From: Microstegium vimineum | Lineage: Eukaryota > Streptophyta > Magnoliopsida > Poales > Poaceae | Length of the DNA stretch: 64,000 nt | Assembly (NCBI GenBank): GCA_022036555.1 | Contig: CM039123.1 | Span: forward strand, 10,169,217 to 10,233,216 | Reading direction: 5' to 3' | Part shown: one piece after another, positions 22,932-36,039 of the stretch | Position numbering within the stretch: position 1 is the stretch's first letter | How the letters are laid out: each line of letters opens with the position of its first letter | Made by a program: the position numbers and the translations under genes | The notes under the pieces: generated by a model | What the model saw: the letters and a program-made list of their open reading frames with translations, nothing else | Told to the model about the DNA's origin: nothing | The model's database searches: none

Positions 22932-23648
22932 GTGCGTGGGGCTACGGTTGTTCCTCCGCGTTGTTCACCCCGGCTCGGGCTTTTAATTTTTGAATAAATT
23001 GGAAATACTGAGGAAGTGGGAATCGAACCCAGGGCTCGAGCGTAGGGACGAAGTGGAGCGGGGGGGGGGGGGGGGGGGAGGAGGATGATACACGTGATCT
23101 GGACCGTTCAATTTGAGTGAGTAGGGAGAGAAGATGGACAAATAAATCTGGACTGTTTGTTTTAAAGGAGCTGATGTTGTGGGTACGATTTTGTGGGTGT
23201 ATGTACTGGGACCTTCTCAGTGGGGGACGTTTTTTTAGTGGACCTAGAAAAGAAAAAGATGGTGAATTAGTAGGGTAGATTAAGTTTAATAAGGGTGGAT
23301 CACACCTAACTTATTAGACTTATCTAGATCAAACTATTAGTTCATATCCCCTTTATAGTACTGGCAAAAAGAAAATAATGTCCTAAACTACTTTAAGTGT
23401 CTCTCTAACTCTAAAAAATACTTAGAACTAGTACGTTCTTAACCTTGTTGTCCATCATTTATTTGAAAACCGAATTAAACGAATTTGATTGATAGGACCA
23501 TAAAAATTATTGATTGCCTAAACAATCATTATTATTCTTATTTACCTTAAATTGCCTCTATAAAATATATTTTAGTCATAATAATCTTGTGTTGTTATTA
23601 ATTACCAAAACCCACCGGAGGTCTAGATGCTTTCATTATTCTTCACTG
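22932..23648. other. Intergenic sequence with a 19-base G tract
   Basis: Contains GTGGGAATCGAACCCAGG at about 23015, a tRNA B-box-like word in minus orientation without a tRNA fold around it, and an uninterrupted run of 19 G at 23060-23078. No gene was recognised. Confidence 0.4.
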
Positions 23649-23778
23649 AGGTCTTGTTTAGATGCGTATGTATCTCCCTTAAATCATATGGTTTGGAGTG
23701 GATTAAAGTGGATATTAGTTCAAATACACTCCAATACATGTGGTTTGAAGATGATATATGCGTATCCAAACAAGGCCT
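23649..23778. mobile_element. MITE of 130 bp
   Basis: The left end AGGTCTTGTTTAGATGCGTA and right end TGCGTATCCAAACAAGGCCT are inverted repeats with three mismatches. The interior also shows TGGTTTGGAGTGG paired against CACTCCAATACATG. Non-coding. Target duplication unresolved. Confidence 0.6.
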
Positions 23779-24845
23779 GAACTGGGTAATATTATTCAAA
23801 TATTAGCTAGTTGTTCATACTTTTGCATGTTTTAGCTTCAGGGCCTCAGAGAGGCAACCCATGCTTCAGGCCGTGCAAATAAGAAAGGAGATGTTTGGAA
23901 GAGTTTCTCCAGCTTTCAATGTGAAAAAAAGAGTTTCACTTTCAGTTTGGTAAGAAAGGATATGTTCGGCAGCACAAAAAAGCGGCTGCTGCAGCGCCAT
24001 CTCAAGAACGACAGCTTTGAGTCAGGTGGACCTCGTCGACCTCAAGCAGACTCGCGGGATATCCGGTGGTGCCTGCCGTCTCGATCGCTCTGGACCACCT
24101 GCAGCGCGCGCCACTCCGCCACCTCGGTCACTCCTGGACAACAAGGTTCCATGTCGACGACGATGATGGAGAACACAATGAATAACCGTCTTTCTCACTC
24201 CCCGAAAAATAATTTAGATTAATTTTATATAAAAAAACTATTAATATTTATGTTACATAATTGATATTATTAATAAATTTTTTGGTCTAGATTTTTTAAT
24301 AAATTTATTTAGAGACATAAATGTCACATATATTTCATATAAATCTAGTCAAAGTTATGATACGAAAACATAAAACAACACTTCACTTAATAAGGGACGG
24401 AAGGAGTACGTATATGTTGGTCGCCTTGTCATCTGTGTTTATGGCGCAGCCATTTGGGTCGATGACAGAGAATAATATGACTGTTGACTGTTGAGTGCTG
24501 CTGGCGTACCAATCCGTGACATGGCTGCAGAATCTGTTCAAGGAGACACATGCCTTATGTCTTACTCAATTCAATTGGAGGTTAATGCTACAACCAATAT
24601 GGCCCTACGAGTTCAAGCAATCAAAGCTACCAACAATTTGTGTAAAAATATGCAATCTTATTTTTATATTTATCACCTAAAATTTATTATTATCTAGTTA
24701 TGCAACTCATTTGGATATTTTTGTTCAGTTATACTTCAATATCCACTCTCATTTAAATAAATTTATGACACGTATGACAACATGTATACTATCATTAGCA
24801 TAAATCAATATTACATCACCTACATATGTGAGTTATTATTTCATA
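23779..24845. other. Intergenic sequence
   Basis: A decayed Stowaway-like element occupies about 24198-24407 (right end GGGACGGAAGGAGTA). Short open frames at 23947-24222 and 24491-24697 have no recognisable product. Confidence 0.35.
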
Positions 24846-25110
24846 CTCTATCTGCCCCCAAATAACGGTTGTCGTTGGTGTACGTACCACAAGTTTGATT
24901 TAATTTGTAGAAAATATGTGCAATATTTATATCTCTAATCATTAAAAAAATATATCTCTAAGTAAATTGATATAAAAAACTAGATTAAAAAAATCTTTCA
25001 ATGATACTAATTATATATCATATTCATATCTATTAATATTTTTAATATATATTTAGTCAACATTGTTTTTTCGAAAAGCTCAAACAACATGTATTTAAGG
25101 ATAGAGGGAG
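24846..25110. mobile_element. Stowaway-like MITE, 265 bp
   Basis: Begins CTCTATCTGCCCCCAAATAA and ends TTTAAGGATAGAGGGAG, imperfect inverted repeats, with TA on each outer side (24844-24845 and 25111-25112). AT-rich interior without coding capacity. Confidence 0.6.
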
Positions 25111-26087
25111 TATTGTTTAACGTGCATTGCAATCCAGATTACTTCTTGATAACCGCAACAACCCGCGTGAAATCCTATTAATTGTTTAAAATGGTTGTAT
25201 GCTTGAGAAATTAAAATACAGCTAATTAACAATCTTGCATCAATTACTCATATAATTGGCCGTGATTAAAGTTTTGGGCTAAATCGAAGATTGTTTGGGC
25301 CAGGCCCATACGGCCTGCACCCCTCTGCTTCTCTTGTCTCTTCAAGAACTGGCACACATGCTCCTCGAAAGAAGACAAGGAAAAAGAATGCCGCACGCCC
25401 GTCGCTCATAAGCTTTCTCTCGCGCATTTCAAAATATTGTTTAGTGCAAAGTAATAATAGAATAATAATTGATATTGGCAAGACGTTGATATTTCTTAGA
25501 CTCGAGTAGTGGGTTCTGCAAGTACAAAGAAATATATACTTCATAATATTTCACCTAGGAGTATTTTAAAGCACCATATTTTTACTTCAGGGAAAACAAT
25601 GACTGAGAGCATTGATAAATATAGTATCTTGGTTATATCATAATTAATACACGCAAAATTCTTGTGGGCATAAGCGATATATAGATAGGTTTATACTCCG
25701 TATGACACAAGAAGGGCCTACTCAGGCACTCAGCTGTGCTTCCTCCCAAGGCTACGATTACAGATGTTCACTGTGCACCACCTTTTGCTAGTTCATAGTA
25801 CTAGACTGTTTTGCAGCAGCAGCTGCGGCAGTAATGCTATAAAAGTTCCATAAGGCTGAAAGTTAAAGGTGAAGGTAGATTATCGTTCATCCTAGGTTTG
25901 CAAAACACAATCTAAGACCCTATATTTATTAGGTCCTTTGTATCTAACCTTGTGCCTAGTGTTTGTGAGTTGCAGAATTTAAATTTAGGTCATTCACCCT
26001 CTTTAGCCATCCAAAAATCTTTTCACCTTTATTATGTGTTGATTTAAAATTTTTGGGTTTTAGTCCCTCCTTATACTTGTTCATTGG
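25111..26087. other. Intergenic sequence
   Basis: AT-rich, with short open frames at 25266-25544 that have no recognisable domain. No repeat ends or RNA genes were seen. Confidence 0.35.
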
Positions 26088-26990
26088 TGTTTGATGATTG
26101 GTAACACGTGTCACAGGTTATCCGGGACGATGATTGAAGGGCTTCGGTGTATGCAAAACTAGATGGTAAATACGAAGACATTGATTTATATTAGTTCAGT
26201 TCACTAAATAATATAATACTTTACATCTAGTTTGGTGTGATGTCTTTGTGTTGGATTGTTGTATATTATTATTGATTGTTACAAGGGGAGTGCTCCTATT
26301 TCTTTTTATGTATAAAGTCATGAGGGCAGACGCTTTGATCTAGTCCTAGTCGGTCCCCCATTAAATGAGTTTTGAGATGACAGGTGTGGACATGATCTAG
26401 ATTCTGATTCGGATAGAAGGACCGTATTCAAGTAGGCTTCAAGTTGCTCCAGATGTTCCTGAGTCTGGGTTGGAAAATCGATGATTTTCTCAACAAGGTC
26501 ATCGGAGTTTCTCGAGGGATTGCTAGAATATCTCGACCCATCGTGCTTTCCTCGAGGTGGCCGTGAAGCTTGTCGGGGTTATTCATCGTGCAAACCCACG
26601 AAAAAGTTGACCCGCCGAAAATCATATGGTGAGGTTGAGATCCATCAAGATCTTCACACGTTAATTCTTGAAAATCCCCTACCTGGTGCGCCATCTGTCA
26701 GTATTTATAACCGACAACACATCACGGGGTTATCCGCGAGATGTTGATTCAAGGGCTTCGGCGTATGTAGAACTCGGTGGTAAATACGAAAACAACAATT
26801 TATACTGGTTCAAGCTGCTAAATAGCATCATACATCTAATTCGGCGTGATGCCCTCGCATTGGATTGTTGTGTATGATTGACTAATAAAGAGGAGCGCTT
26901 CTGCGTCTCTCTATATAGTTCAGAGTGCATGCGCTTTGATCTAGTCCTAGTCTGTTATGACAGGAGTTCTAGTTCTATTATATGAGCTAA
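26088..26990 (-). mobile_element. Remnant of a small LTR retroelement (two LTR-like direct repeats)
   Basis: Two diverged direct repeats start near 26088 and 26696 and run for about 270 bases. They share GGGCTTCGG, GGTAAATACGAA, TTGGATTGTTGT, GCGCTTTGATC-like and TAGTCCTAGTC blocks in the same order. In minus orientation the inner edge of the right copy is followed by GGCGCACCAGGTAGGGGA, which resembles the sequence following the 5' LTR in grass gypsy elements. The next 270 bases stay open (26694-26428) and may be a gag leader remnant. The internal part is only about 330 bases, so the element is non-autonomous or deleted. The outer ends were not fixed. Confidence 0.5.
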
Positions 26991-28929
26991 CTTTTCTAAT
27001 AATCCGACTACATCAGCCCTTCAAGTTTTGGAGATCATGTCACCTTGTTCCCTATCTTCAAGTAGACCACATAGGCTAGCCTAGGTCCATCCGAGTAGTC
27101 AGGCCTGTAGGAAATCCATAGGATTCTGGTTTGTCATTGTTGAAGTTGGGTGATAGAGCATCATATTACGTGAATTGAGGACGAAAATGTAAGCGGGTTG
27201 ATAGGAAATGTGTGATTCATCTCGTGTAGAAAGTTGAGCCGAGCTATTTGTACTCTTCTTGACCGTTACACCGTCCATAGAAAATAAAGTGCCCCACCGA
27301 CTTAAAAAAATCTACAGTGGTGTAGCTAACGGAGCTACGCTCGCTTCGCAGAGTAAGGTCATTCACCAATATAGACCAATAAGGCAATAACTTAGGAGCT
27401 TTCGTGTACGACTTCCTGGGCTTCTTTTTCATTCTTTCTTTTTTGTTTCCTTTTCCTCCTGAAACAGAAGATATGAAATACATATTGTAGTCCATGAATC
27501 AAGCAACATGTTGTAGTAGGATGGTCGATCACTTCACTTACGATCTGGTAATTATGATGGCGTGTGAGAGTGAGTGATGATTACTGGTGGCAGTATTAGA
27601 GAACGCCTGCAGGGTGGTTATGGGAGGAGAATGATCGATCGGATTTGGCTTTGGCTGCCTGTATCCACTGAATGCATGCATGTGGAGCCCTATCGATTTG
27701 TCTCGATTGGGTGCGGTCCCACTTCCACGCCGGATGCTGGAATGCAGCAGCAGAATGCTCTAGTTGATTGTGCTCTAGCTGCTGCTTCCGTAGGATCCAA
27801 CACTGATCATTCGTGCGTGCTTAGTACTGGCAGAGTCGGCCACTATTATGGTATGCATCCCCTTTAATTTGTTTAGTTAGCATGCATGCCATTGCGACGC
27901 GACACTAATCATGCCTGCATGTTTGGCCAATCGATTGCTAGTCGTTACAGTAACACCTAACCGGACACTACCTGAGAAAGACCTGCAACGTTTTCTTCGA
28001 TTAGCGTGTGGATATATATAGCCGTCGTAAGGAAAAAGAAATTTAACATTCTCCATTTGTAAATATAAAACATTCTAAGAGTTTTGCATTGTAAAAAGAT
28101 CTATGTGCGTAGCCCCATGAATTAGATCTGTCATGGTTTGTGATGGTCCCACCTGTTGTTAGCCTAGTAGCATATCTATAATTTAGTTTAACTAGCAAAT
28201 ATGTGCATACGTTGTAACAAGAAAAAAAAATGTTACCAAACGTTAATGGAATACGAGGACATGGAATGTTACATATATTTAAAAGCTATAATTAATTTTG
28301 TAATGATCATGACATCCATAATATATGTTATTAATATTGGTAATAATATGACAATGTTCTATTGAATTTGTATAAAATTAAAAATAAAACGTTAGTAGTT
28401 ATTTCTCGTGTTTTAAGAAACATAAATATTTACTCACTAATATATCTAACTTTAATTTTATACTATCCATTATCCATGTGTTGGTAGAATTAAATATAAA
28501 GTCCTAGAACTTTCTTTGGAGGATCTTTAAAAATATAAAATTTTAATATCTGATTAAGGACTTATTTGGAACACGAGAATTTTATAGAAAAAAATGCAAT
28601 AACATAGAAGTCTGGCAAGGTGATAGTTGCCGCCATGTCAAGGATTGTTTCGTCTGTTAATAATGATTATGACAGAGCCCTCTTTTAACATTCACATGAC
28701 AACTCTTGTCGAGGATTACATTGATACAACATGCATATAGTTTAGAGATATATTAATCTAATTAAAACTACACCAACATTTCTTTATTATGTTGGGAATA
28801 TTAGGGGTCCAACGAATCACAATATTGCCTTCATTGTTTATTTTTATTTTTATAAGAAAAAAACAGATATATCATAGATATAAATGTTGCTCTTTGAAGA
28901 AATTAATATGTTTACTCTCACTGTTCTAA
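26991..28929. other. Intergenic sequence
   Basis: Mostly AT-rich. A moderately GC stretch at 27560-27960 resembles unique sequence but encodes nothing recognisable. The repeat word ACTAGCAAATATGTGCATACG (28190-28210, written here to 20 bases or fewer per word: ACTAGCAAATATGTGCATAC) belongs to the family also seen at 18540, 42090 and 44397. Confidence 0.35.
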
Positions 28930-29070
28930 CACTGTTCCAAATTATAAGTCGTTTTAGCTTTTTTAGATTTATAAATTTTGCTATACACTTAGATATACAC
29001 TATGCTTACGTACATAATAAAAAAAATATTTAAAAAAGCTAAAACATCTTATTATTTAAAACGAAGAGAG
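28930..29070. mobile_element. Short Stowaway-like MITE
   Basis: The left arm TGTTCCAAATTATAAGTCG is matched in reverse complement by TTATTTAAAACGAAGAGAG at the right end, followed by TA. The inner sequences GTTTTAGCTTTTTTA and AAAAAAGCTAAAAC also pair. It lies about 600 bases upstream of the formin start and may sit in its distal promoter. Confidence 0.55.
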
Positions 29071-29616
29071 TACTAGTGAAAAACTCACAAATTTCTAATA
29101 TAAGTGGACACATATAATGTGAATTCACTACGGTCAAGCTCTGCCAGAATAATATTGTCTGAAATCACAAGTTTTCAACACATCGAGATTAAGACGGATA
29201 CATGCCTATCAAACAAGCCTGTGAAAACATTGATCCAAATCTCAAAATTCTCTAAGAAGGGCTGCGAGTGCGAGGGAAATCAACCAACATTGATCAAAAT
29301 CTCAACATTCTCTGTTGTTATTCTAAAGAGAAAGTGCTACGAGTGCGAGGGAAATGAATTTTGTGGACCCCGTGCGACCCCACGCCACATGGCGTGTGGA
29401 GAAAGTCTCTGCTGATATCTGAAGAAAAAAGTGTTACGAGAGACGTTGCTATCAAGCAAACCCAGAAAATGGCGGCTTCCTTCCTCTTCCCGCACGCATT
29501 CCTCCTTTCTCGTCTCGTGTCGTCTCTTCTTGCATTCCCACTCCGCCACTCCCACTCTACTGCCATCATCCTCGCTCCCTCTCTGCCTCTCTCTCCAGTC
29601 TCCAGGAGTTCATCTG

Positions 29617-29652
<36 letters not shown>
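29617..29652. repeat. (CT)n microsatellite in the formin 5' leader
   Basis: An uninterrupted run of CT dinucleotides of about 36 bases ends three bases before ATG 29655. Pyrimidine tracts of this kind are common in plant 5' untranslated regions and can act as GAGA-type promoter elements. A regulatory effect here is inference. Confidence 0.7.
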
Positions 29653-29654
<2 letters not shown>

Positions 29655-32600
29655 ATGTCTCCACTCCTCACGCTCACCTCACTCCTCTTCCTCGTCCACT
29701 CGGCCGCCGCCGTCGACACCAGGCGTGCGCTGCACGAGCCGCTCTTCCCAATCGAATGGACCCCGCCGCCGTCCACCACGGCGCTGCCATCACCGGGATT
29801 CGCAGCCGATCCGTCCACTCCAGTCCCACCCATCGACAACGGCGGGCCGGCGCTACTGCCCGCTCCGCCGCCACCGAACACCGTCACCGCGGACGCCTCT
29901 TCGTCCCGCACGGGCCCGGCCCCGCGCCTCCACAGCGGCGGCGGGGGGACACCCAAGGCCGCCATTGTCGTCGCCTCCGCCGCCGCCGCGGCCGTCCTCG
30001 CGCTGCTCGCCTTCGCCGCCGCGTTTTTCCTCACGGGCCGTCTGGCGCGGCACCCCGCGTGGGCGAATAAACCCCCACCCGGCCTCGCCGCCGCCGCGCA
30101 CCCCGGGCCTGCCTCCGCGGTCGTGCTGCACGCCGACGTGGTGGGCACCTCTGCGGCGGCGGCATCGTCGTCGGGTGCCGGTGCCACACCGTACCGCAAG
30201 GCCCGCTCGGAGCGAGCCTGCAGGCGGGGCATGTGCCGCGACGTCGACACCGTCCCGAGCCCGGAACTCAGGCCGCTCCCGCCGCTTCGGCGCGGCGCGG
30301 GGTCGTCCGATGAGGACGCCGCGTACTACACGCCGGGCCAGCGCTCGGCCGGCGGCGAGGGCGCCGGGACGTGGAGCGAGGCGAGCGCGTCCAGCCCACG
30401 GACCACCACTCCCTCCCGCCGCAGCCTCCCCAGCCTTACCAGCGATTTCTTCCCACCCACGCCGGCTGCAACCGTGGCGCCTCCTCCGCCCGCACCTCCT
30501 GCGCCACGCTCCCGACGCACTCTGCCAAGGACCCGCTTCTCCGCCGGCTCCGCCTCGGATATGATCAAGCAAGTCGTCTCGCCACCCTCCAACCCACCTC
30601 CTCCACCGCCGCCGCCACCGCCACCGCCAAGATGCAGCACCAACGCAATCCCAAAACCTCCGCCGCCGCCACCACCGGGGCCATCCGCTGCACCATTATC
30701 AACGCGCCGGCTTTACAAACTAGAGCAAACAGAGGGGCCAAGTGTCGCTGCGCCGAGAGCACCCGTCATGGCTGTGAACAAGGACAATGACGGCATGCCA
30801 GTTCGGACGTACGATGATCCTGCCGGTGACGAAGCCCGTCCCAAGCTGAAGCCGCTGCACTGGGACAAGGTCCGGGCGTGCTCCGACCGCGACATGGTTT
30901 GGGACCGGCTCAAGTCCAACTCCTTCCAGTTAAGATTCAACATTCTCAGAACAGCGACAGACACACGATTACATAAATTCATTAAAAATTGAGATGTTGA
31001 CATGAGTTTCTGTCGATCAGGTTGGATGAGGACATGATCGAGGTGCTTTTCACGAACAATGCTGCAAACGCACCTCCTAGAGATACACTGAAAAAACCTG
31101 GACTACCGCAGTGTAGTGCCCAAGAGAAGGTTCTTGATCCTAAGAAGGCACAGAACATTGCCATCCTACTCCGCGCACTGAATGTCACTTTGGAAGAGGT
31201 CTCCGATGCACTGCTCGATGGTGAGAAATTCTTTGATTAATGGATATTTCTGATGCCATAATATCTACAAATAGAATCTAGTAGTCATGGATTCTAAGGT
31301 AATCTCCATTAATATCTGTCTTGAACGACCACCATTATTGTTAATTAGTTATGATGTGGACATTTCAATTCAAGGTAACCTCAACACTAGAATTTGCTGA
31401 AATATTTGACTGTGCAGCGAAGCTCTGAATATCCAATCATCCTAATGTGATTGTATTGTATCACAGCATCTGATGGAACTCAAAGTACTTGTTAGCAGAT
31501 CGCTTCGTTATGCATGTAGTTTGATTCTTTATCTTGAGCGTACTCTGAATAAACTTGACAAACCAGTTCACAGCATGCATCATAAATTCTTCATATTATA
31601 GCTGCAGGCAACAGATGTTCGATTTCTAATAGCATACTACCGTAGTTTGGGACAATAATTTTAGAATTAACATGTTTGGAAGCTTACTATCTTTTGATGC
31701 TCATATCAATGGCTATTGAAGTATACTTGAGGACTTTGAATTCAAATTTAGGCAAATATGCAATACATACTGCTCCAGAAAGTTCAGTCAGATACATGAC
31801 AGCATCCAAAGCTATTCTGTCTAGTTCTGCACTTCTACCCGCAATGTTTATTGACTGACATTTTTTAAATAGGCAATGCTGAATGTCTGGGGGCGGATTT
31901 GTTGGAAACCTTAGTAAAGATGGCTCCTACAAAAGAGGAAGAACTGAAACTTCGTAACTTTACTGGGGACCTATCAAAGCTTGGTTCCGCAGAGCGTTTT
32001 CTCAAGGCAGTGCTTGATATACCCTTTTCCTTCAAAAGGGTTGATGCTATGCTCTATCGAGCAAATTTTGACAGCGAAATTAATTACCTCAGGAAATCTT
32101 TCGAGACATTAGAGGTATGCTGGTTCACTTTGCATAGTAGTTTTCAATGATCAGTAGCTGCACATGAATTTGTATATTCATCATTTACGATCTACTATTG
32201 CCTGTAAGGATGTAACCAATATGGGTCATTTGTTATCAATTTTTAGCTGCAAAACTGCCAAAGTGCAGAACAAAGTAATAAGTATTTTTTTGCAACAAAC
32301 TCTTCATTCACAATTGTAGATTTGAACAGTTCATAACATATCGGTCACTAGCCTTCAGACATTGCCAGTTGGGCACTTATGTGCATCTGACAGTGGCACC
32401 CACATGCAACGGCTTCAGGAGTAATACTGTAGTAGCATGTCGTTATCAGCGAAATTATAGGCCTGTCTGATTTCCGTGCCTTTTTGCAATGATGCAGCTG
32501 TACTCCGTATGTATGAGTAGCTGACATTATATTATTCGCATGGTTTTGTGAAGGGAGCTTGTGATGATTTAAAAGGCAGTAGATTGTTCCTGAAGCTACT

Positions 32601-33342
32601 TGAAGCTGTCCTGCAAGCCGGGAACCGAATGAATGTTGGCACAAACCGTGGTCAGGCAAAAGCTTTCAAGCTGGACACTCTACTCAAACTCGCAGACGTC
32701 AAAGGCACCGACGGCAAAACCACCTTGCTACACTTTGTTGTTCAAGAAATCGTCCGGTCTGAAGATGCCAAATCCGAGAAAGCCGTAGAAGATGAAGCCA
32801 GAAACATCGTGAAAGACGACATGTTCCGTAAGCAAGGATTGAAAGTTGTGTCTGAGCTGAGCAATGAGCTCGGGAATGTCAAGAAAGCAGCCAGCATGGA
32901 TTTCGATGTGCTGCATAGCTATGTATCGAAGCTTCAGGCCGGTCTTGGCAAGATCAAGTCGGTCCTCCTGCTCGAGAAGCAGTGCACCCAAGGCCACAAC
33001 TTTTTCGCGAGGATGCGTGATTTTCTCAAGGAAGCTGAGATGGAGATCAAACAAGTCAGGTGGGATGAGGAGAGGGCTCTGGGAAGAGTAAAAGAGATCA
33101 CTGAGTATTTCCATGGTGATGCTGCAAAGGAGGAAGCACACCCTCTGAGGATATTCATGGTAGTGAGGGACTTCCTGTCCATGCTGGACCATGTCTGCAA
33201 GGAGGTCAGCCAGCAGGACAGGACGGTCGTTGGATCTGCAAGGTCCTTCCGTATGTCAGCGACCACGGCGGCAATGGCGAACCTGAAAATGTACGGCCAG
33301 CATGCAAGAGACAACGACGACGAAGACAGTTGGTCGCTGTAG
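29655..33342 (+). CDS. Class I (group I) formin-like protein, 834 aa, four exons
   Basis: Formins nucleate and elongate actin filaments; plant class I members are membrane-anchored at the cell cortex. Exons are 29655-30928, 31021-31220, 31873-32114 and 32554-33342. Junctions Q|LDEDMI, DG|NAECL and TLE|GACDD keep the FH2 frame. ATG 29655 is chosen because it opens a signal peptide (MSPLLTLTSLLFLVHSAAAV), followed by a proline-rich extracellular segment, a transmembrane helix at about residues 102-126 (AAIVVASAAAAAVLALLAF) and a basic stop-transfer. The FH1 region with runs of proline lies around residues 300-355. FH2 begins near KLKPLHWDKV (about residue 397) and includes the conserved block AGNRMNVGTNRGQAKAFKLD. 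The protein ends NDDEDSWSL. No stop or frameshift was seen. An upstream open extension exists but would place 98 residues before the signal peptide, which is unlikely. Which family member it is cannot be decided here. Confidence 0.9.
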
Positions 33343-36039
33343 GAAATGGGGATCAGGGACGGGAGGAGGGAAACGAACAGAACCCAAGAATCCTATATAG
33401 ATGAATATTGTTTACCATAGCACACCTATATGTAACTTTTGATAAGTACGAAGATATATAGGGTCAAATCATGTTGTATTATTATGGATGCATCGAATTC
33501 TTTCTTGTACAAAATAAATAAGTACGTAGCTGAGAATACATTGTCTCGTGATCCTATAGCTCTATATAATCCCATTGGAATAGAAAGCAAAGATTTTTTT
33601 TTTTTCAACACCACCAGGAGAAATGGCATATCATATAAGAACTCGAATGGACACCCGTAATGACAACAGTGTACTCAAACATGCATGGATCGGATGAGAT
33701 TGTCCTAATGCTACGGTAGTGCTCATCGGCATGTCGAATGGTGCTCTTAGTAGCTTTAGTTGTTATTAGCCCGTTGTTAATGTAATAGAGTTTCTATTTT
33801 GATCGTTTTTCTATGCTGACTCGATGTATAAATAGTTCATCTCAGCATGCAGTGGTGTGAAGTCTTTAGTTGTTCGATCGGTGTACCAAGTTATACGGGA
33901 TGTGTAGCACACTCTTTGGAGCTGTGTGATTTGGGTCCAGTTCCACTACTTGTTTCTCTCTTTTTTTTTATCTAAAATTCGTGGTAAAGTTTTTGTCAAC
34001 CCTTCAAAATAATAGATAGACCACAATGGTTAGACGGTAAAAGAACATGTACTATGAGCTTGCGGCGTGTCCACTTCTAAAAGATACTGTACGATCGATG
34101 CAAATTAACAGAACGCGCTAGAGGACAGAAAAAGAAAAGAAAAGTAGTAAAAGGTGGTGGTCCGATGAAGAGCAGAGTAGAAAGCCAGGGACGGAGCGAG
34201 CCACCCCCCCTCCGCGTACAGGGCCCGTCCGGATTTACGATCGTGACCGAGAACCATGGCAGTGGAGCCGAGGATGTCGTGTGTTTCCCCCAGTCAGCAT
34301 TGCTCTCTTCTGCCCCGCTCCGCCGAGCCAGCCACCTTTGCCCCCCAAGCTTGGGATGACGTGGGCCACCGCTACGAGGCCCGGCGAGGAGTAGCTGGTC
34401 GGGCACGTCGTTACGCTGGTCGCGTCCACCGAAATGCTCCGGTATGGTACTAAACCCAAACGCGGCGGCCGTCAGAGCACCTGTGTTGTGCGTGCAGTGC
34501 GGTGATCAAGAAGTGGAAGTCGGATAGGATACGCAGCTGTACGTCAATATGTGTCATCAGGCGCACGCTCCGGCACCGCCTACCATCGGATTGGATCGGA
34601 TCGGATCCACTGGTTGTGAAGCCATCGGTGGATGGCGTGGCGAGCGATCAAGTAGGCTCTAGGGGAAAGGCGGGAAAGGTATTAGCACCTGGCAGTGGCA
34701 GGACAGTATATATAGGGCTCAGCGTGACACAACGGCTTACGTCACAACGTGTGAAAGAGCCTGAAGTCCAAAAGGAAAGCTTAAATACTACTATAACACA
34801 CAATGAAAACTTTAATCATAGTATCGTATAGGCGGATGGGCATGCATATTGTGCGTAGTGTGTGTCAGTGACTCAGTAACATGTAGACTCTGCCAATCTA
34901 TATATTTCCAACAATTGTGATATTCACAAACACTGTTCTTTTATGGATTGCTTTTGTCTTGCCCACACCCCCTATCCACATTTTTTTTATTATTGTTTGT
35001 CTATAATTTTTCAGACATGCTCGCCATTGTGGGTATTTTGATTAATGACTTGCTTCTATTTATCTAGTGTCAAATCCAATTTTTGAGTCAAATTTCCATC
35101 TTCCTTGAAACGATACAATAGAATTGTTTGATCACCTTGGCTCCTTCATGTGTATAATGTTTTTTTGTTTAATTTACAGAGGTGTGATCATGTCCGTCTC
35201 TATAAATCGATTTTCAACAACAGATATTTTAATATACTCATCTCTAAAAATCACTATTTCCAGAAGCGGTCATTCCATAGGTCCAACTTTATAAATCAAT
35301 TCAACAAAGGCAGCCATTCTCAAATTTTGAATTTTAAAATTTAGAATTTTTAAATAGTTTTGAATGTTCATATGGTTAATATCAAAGTTGTAGTGGCAAA
35401 CCTATCTAAAAGTTTGTTTCTTGATATATTATTCATTTGAAGTTGTTTATAGTCTCAAATATTTATTTTAAATTTACATATTTTGATATTCTATTTTAAT
35501 TTTTTTGAAACAATCTTGAATGAAGACACATCCTTTTTCAAAATTGTAGAGCTCAACGAGACCTAGTTAGGATTTTCATTTAAAATCATTAGGGGCTAAA
35601 ATATTCAACTAATACAAGTTTATTATATAAAAATAGCTATCTAGATATACTCATAAAATAGTGTCCCAAAGTAGATGACACTTTAGCTATGAATCTGGAT
35701 AAATATTCGTCCGGATTCATTTTTTAGATAATGAAATAAAGTTACAGCTTCTACCATATATGTTTAGAACGGAGGGAAGATTGTATGTGTTGAAGTTCTT
35801 GGGCTCAAGTTGCCAAAGAAACAAAACATTTGGCCTTTTGGGTTTTCTAGAAATGATATACAAACAAGTCACACGTCCTCCTTTGAAAATGGTTGGCTGA
35901 TTATCAGTGACCATTATTTGTCAGAGACGGTCATGCTGCCCGCCTTAGAAAATTCTTTCCAAAGTAGTGCAAGCCAATTTTTCTATATTGCCAATTTTAT
36001 TTGTCAACATAATATTGATTGCTAGTTTTTCTACAAGAA
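33343..36039. other. Intergenic sequence
   Basis: The formin 3' untranslated region probably covers the first 200 bases. A GC-richer patch at 34150-34460 has short open frames on both strands without recognisable content. 34850-36000 is AT-rich and may include the left flank of the decayed MuDR element, but no TIR was identified. Confidence 0.35.

Noticed and set aside
23010..23040. tRNA-like B box (GGGTTCGATTCCCAC on the minus strand)
   Set aside because: No A box, anticodon stem or acceptor stem can be folded around it.
29318..30250. Long open frame on the minus strand opposite formin exon 1 (310 codons)
   Set aside because: It is antisense to the GC-rich signal-peptide/proline-rich exon, has low-complexity Ala/Gly/Arg composition and no domain. 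It is a shadow of the formin frame.
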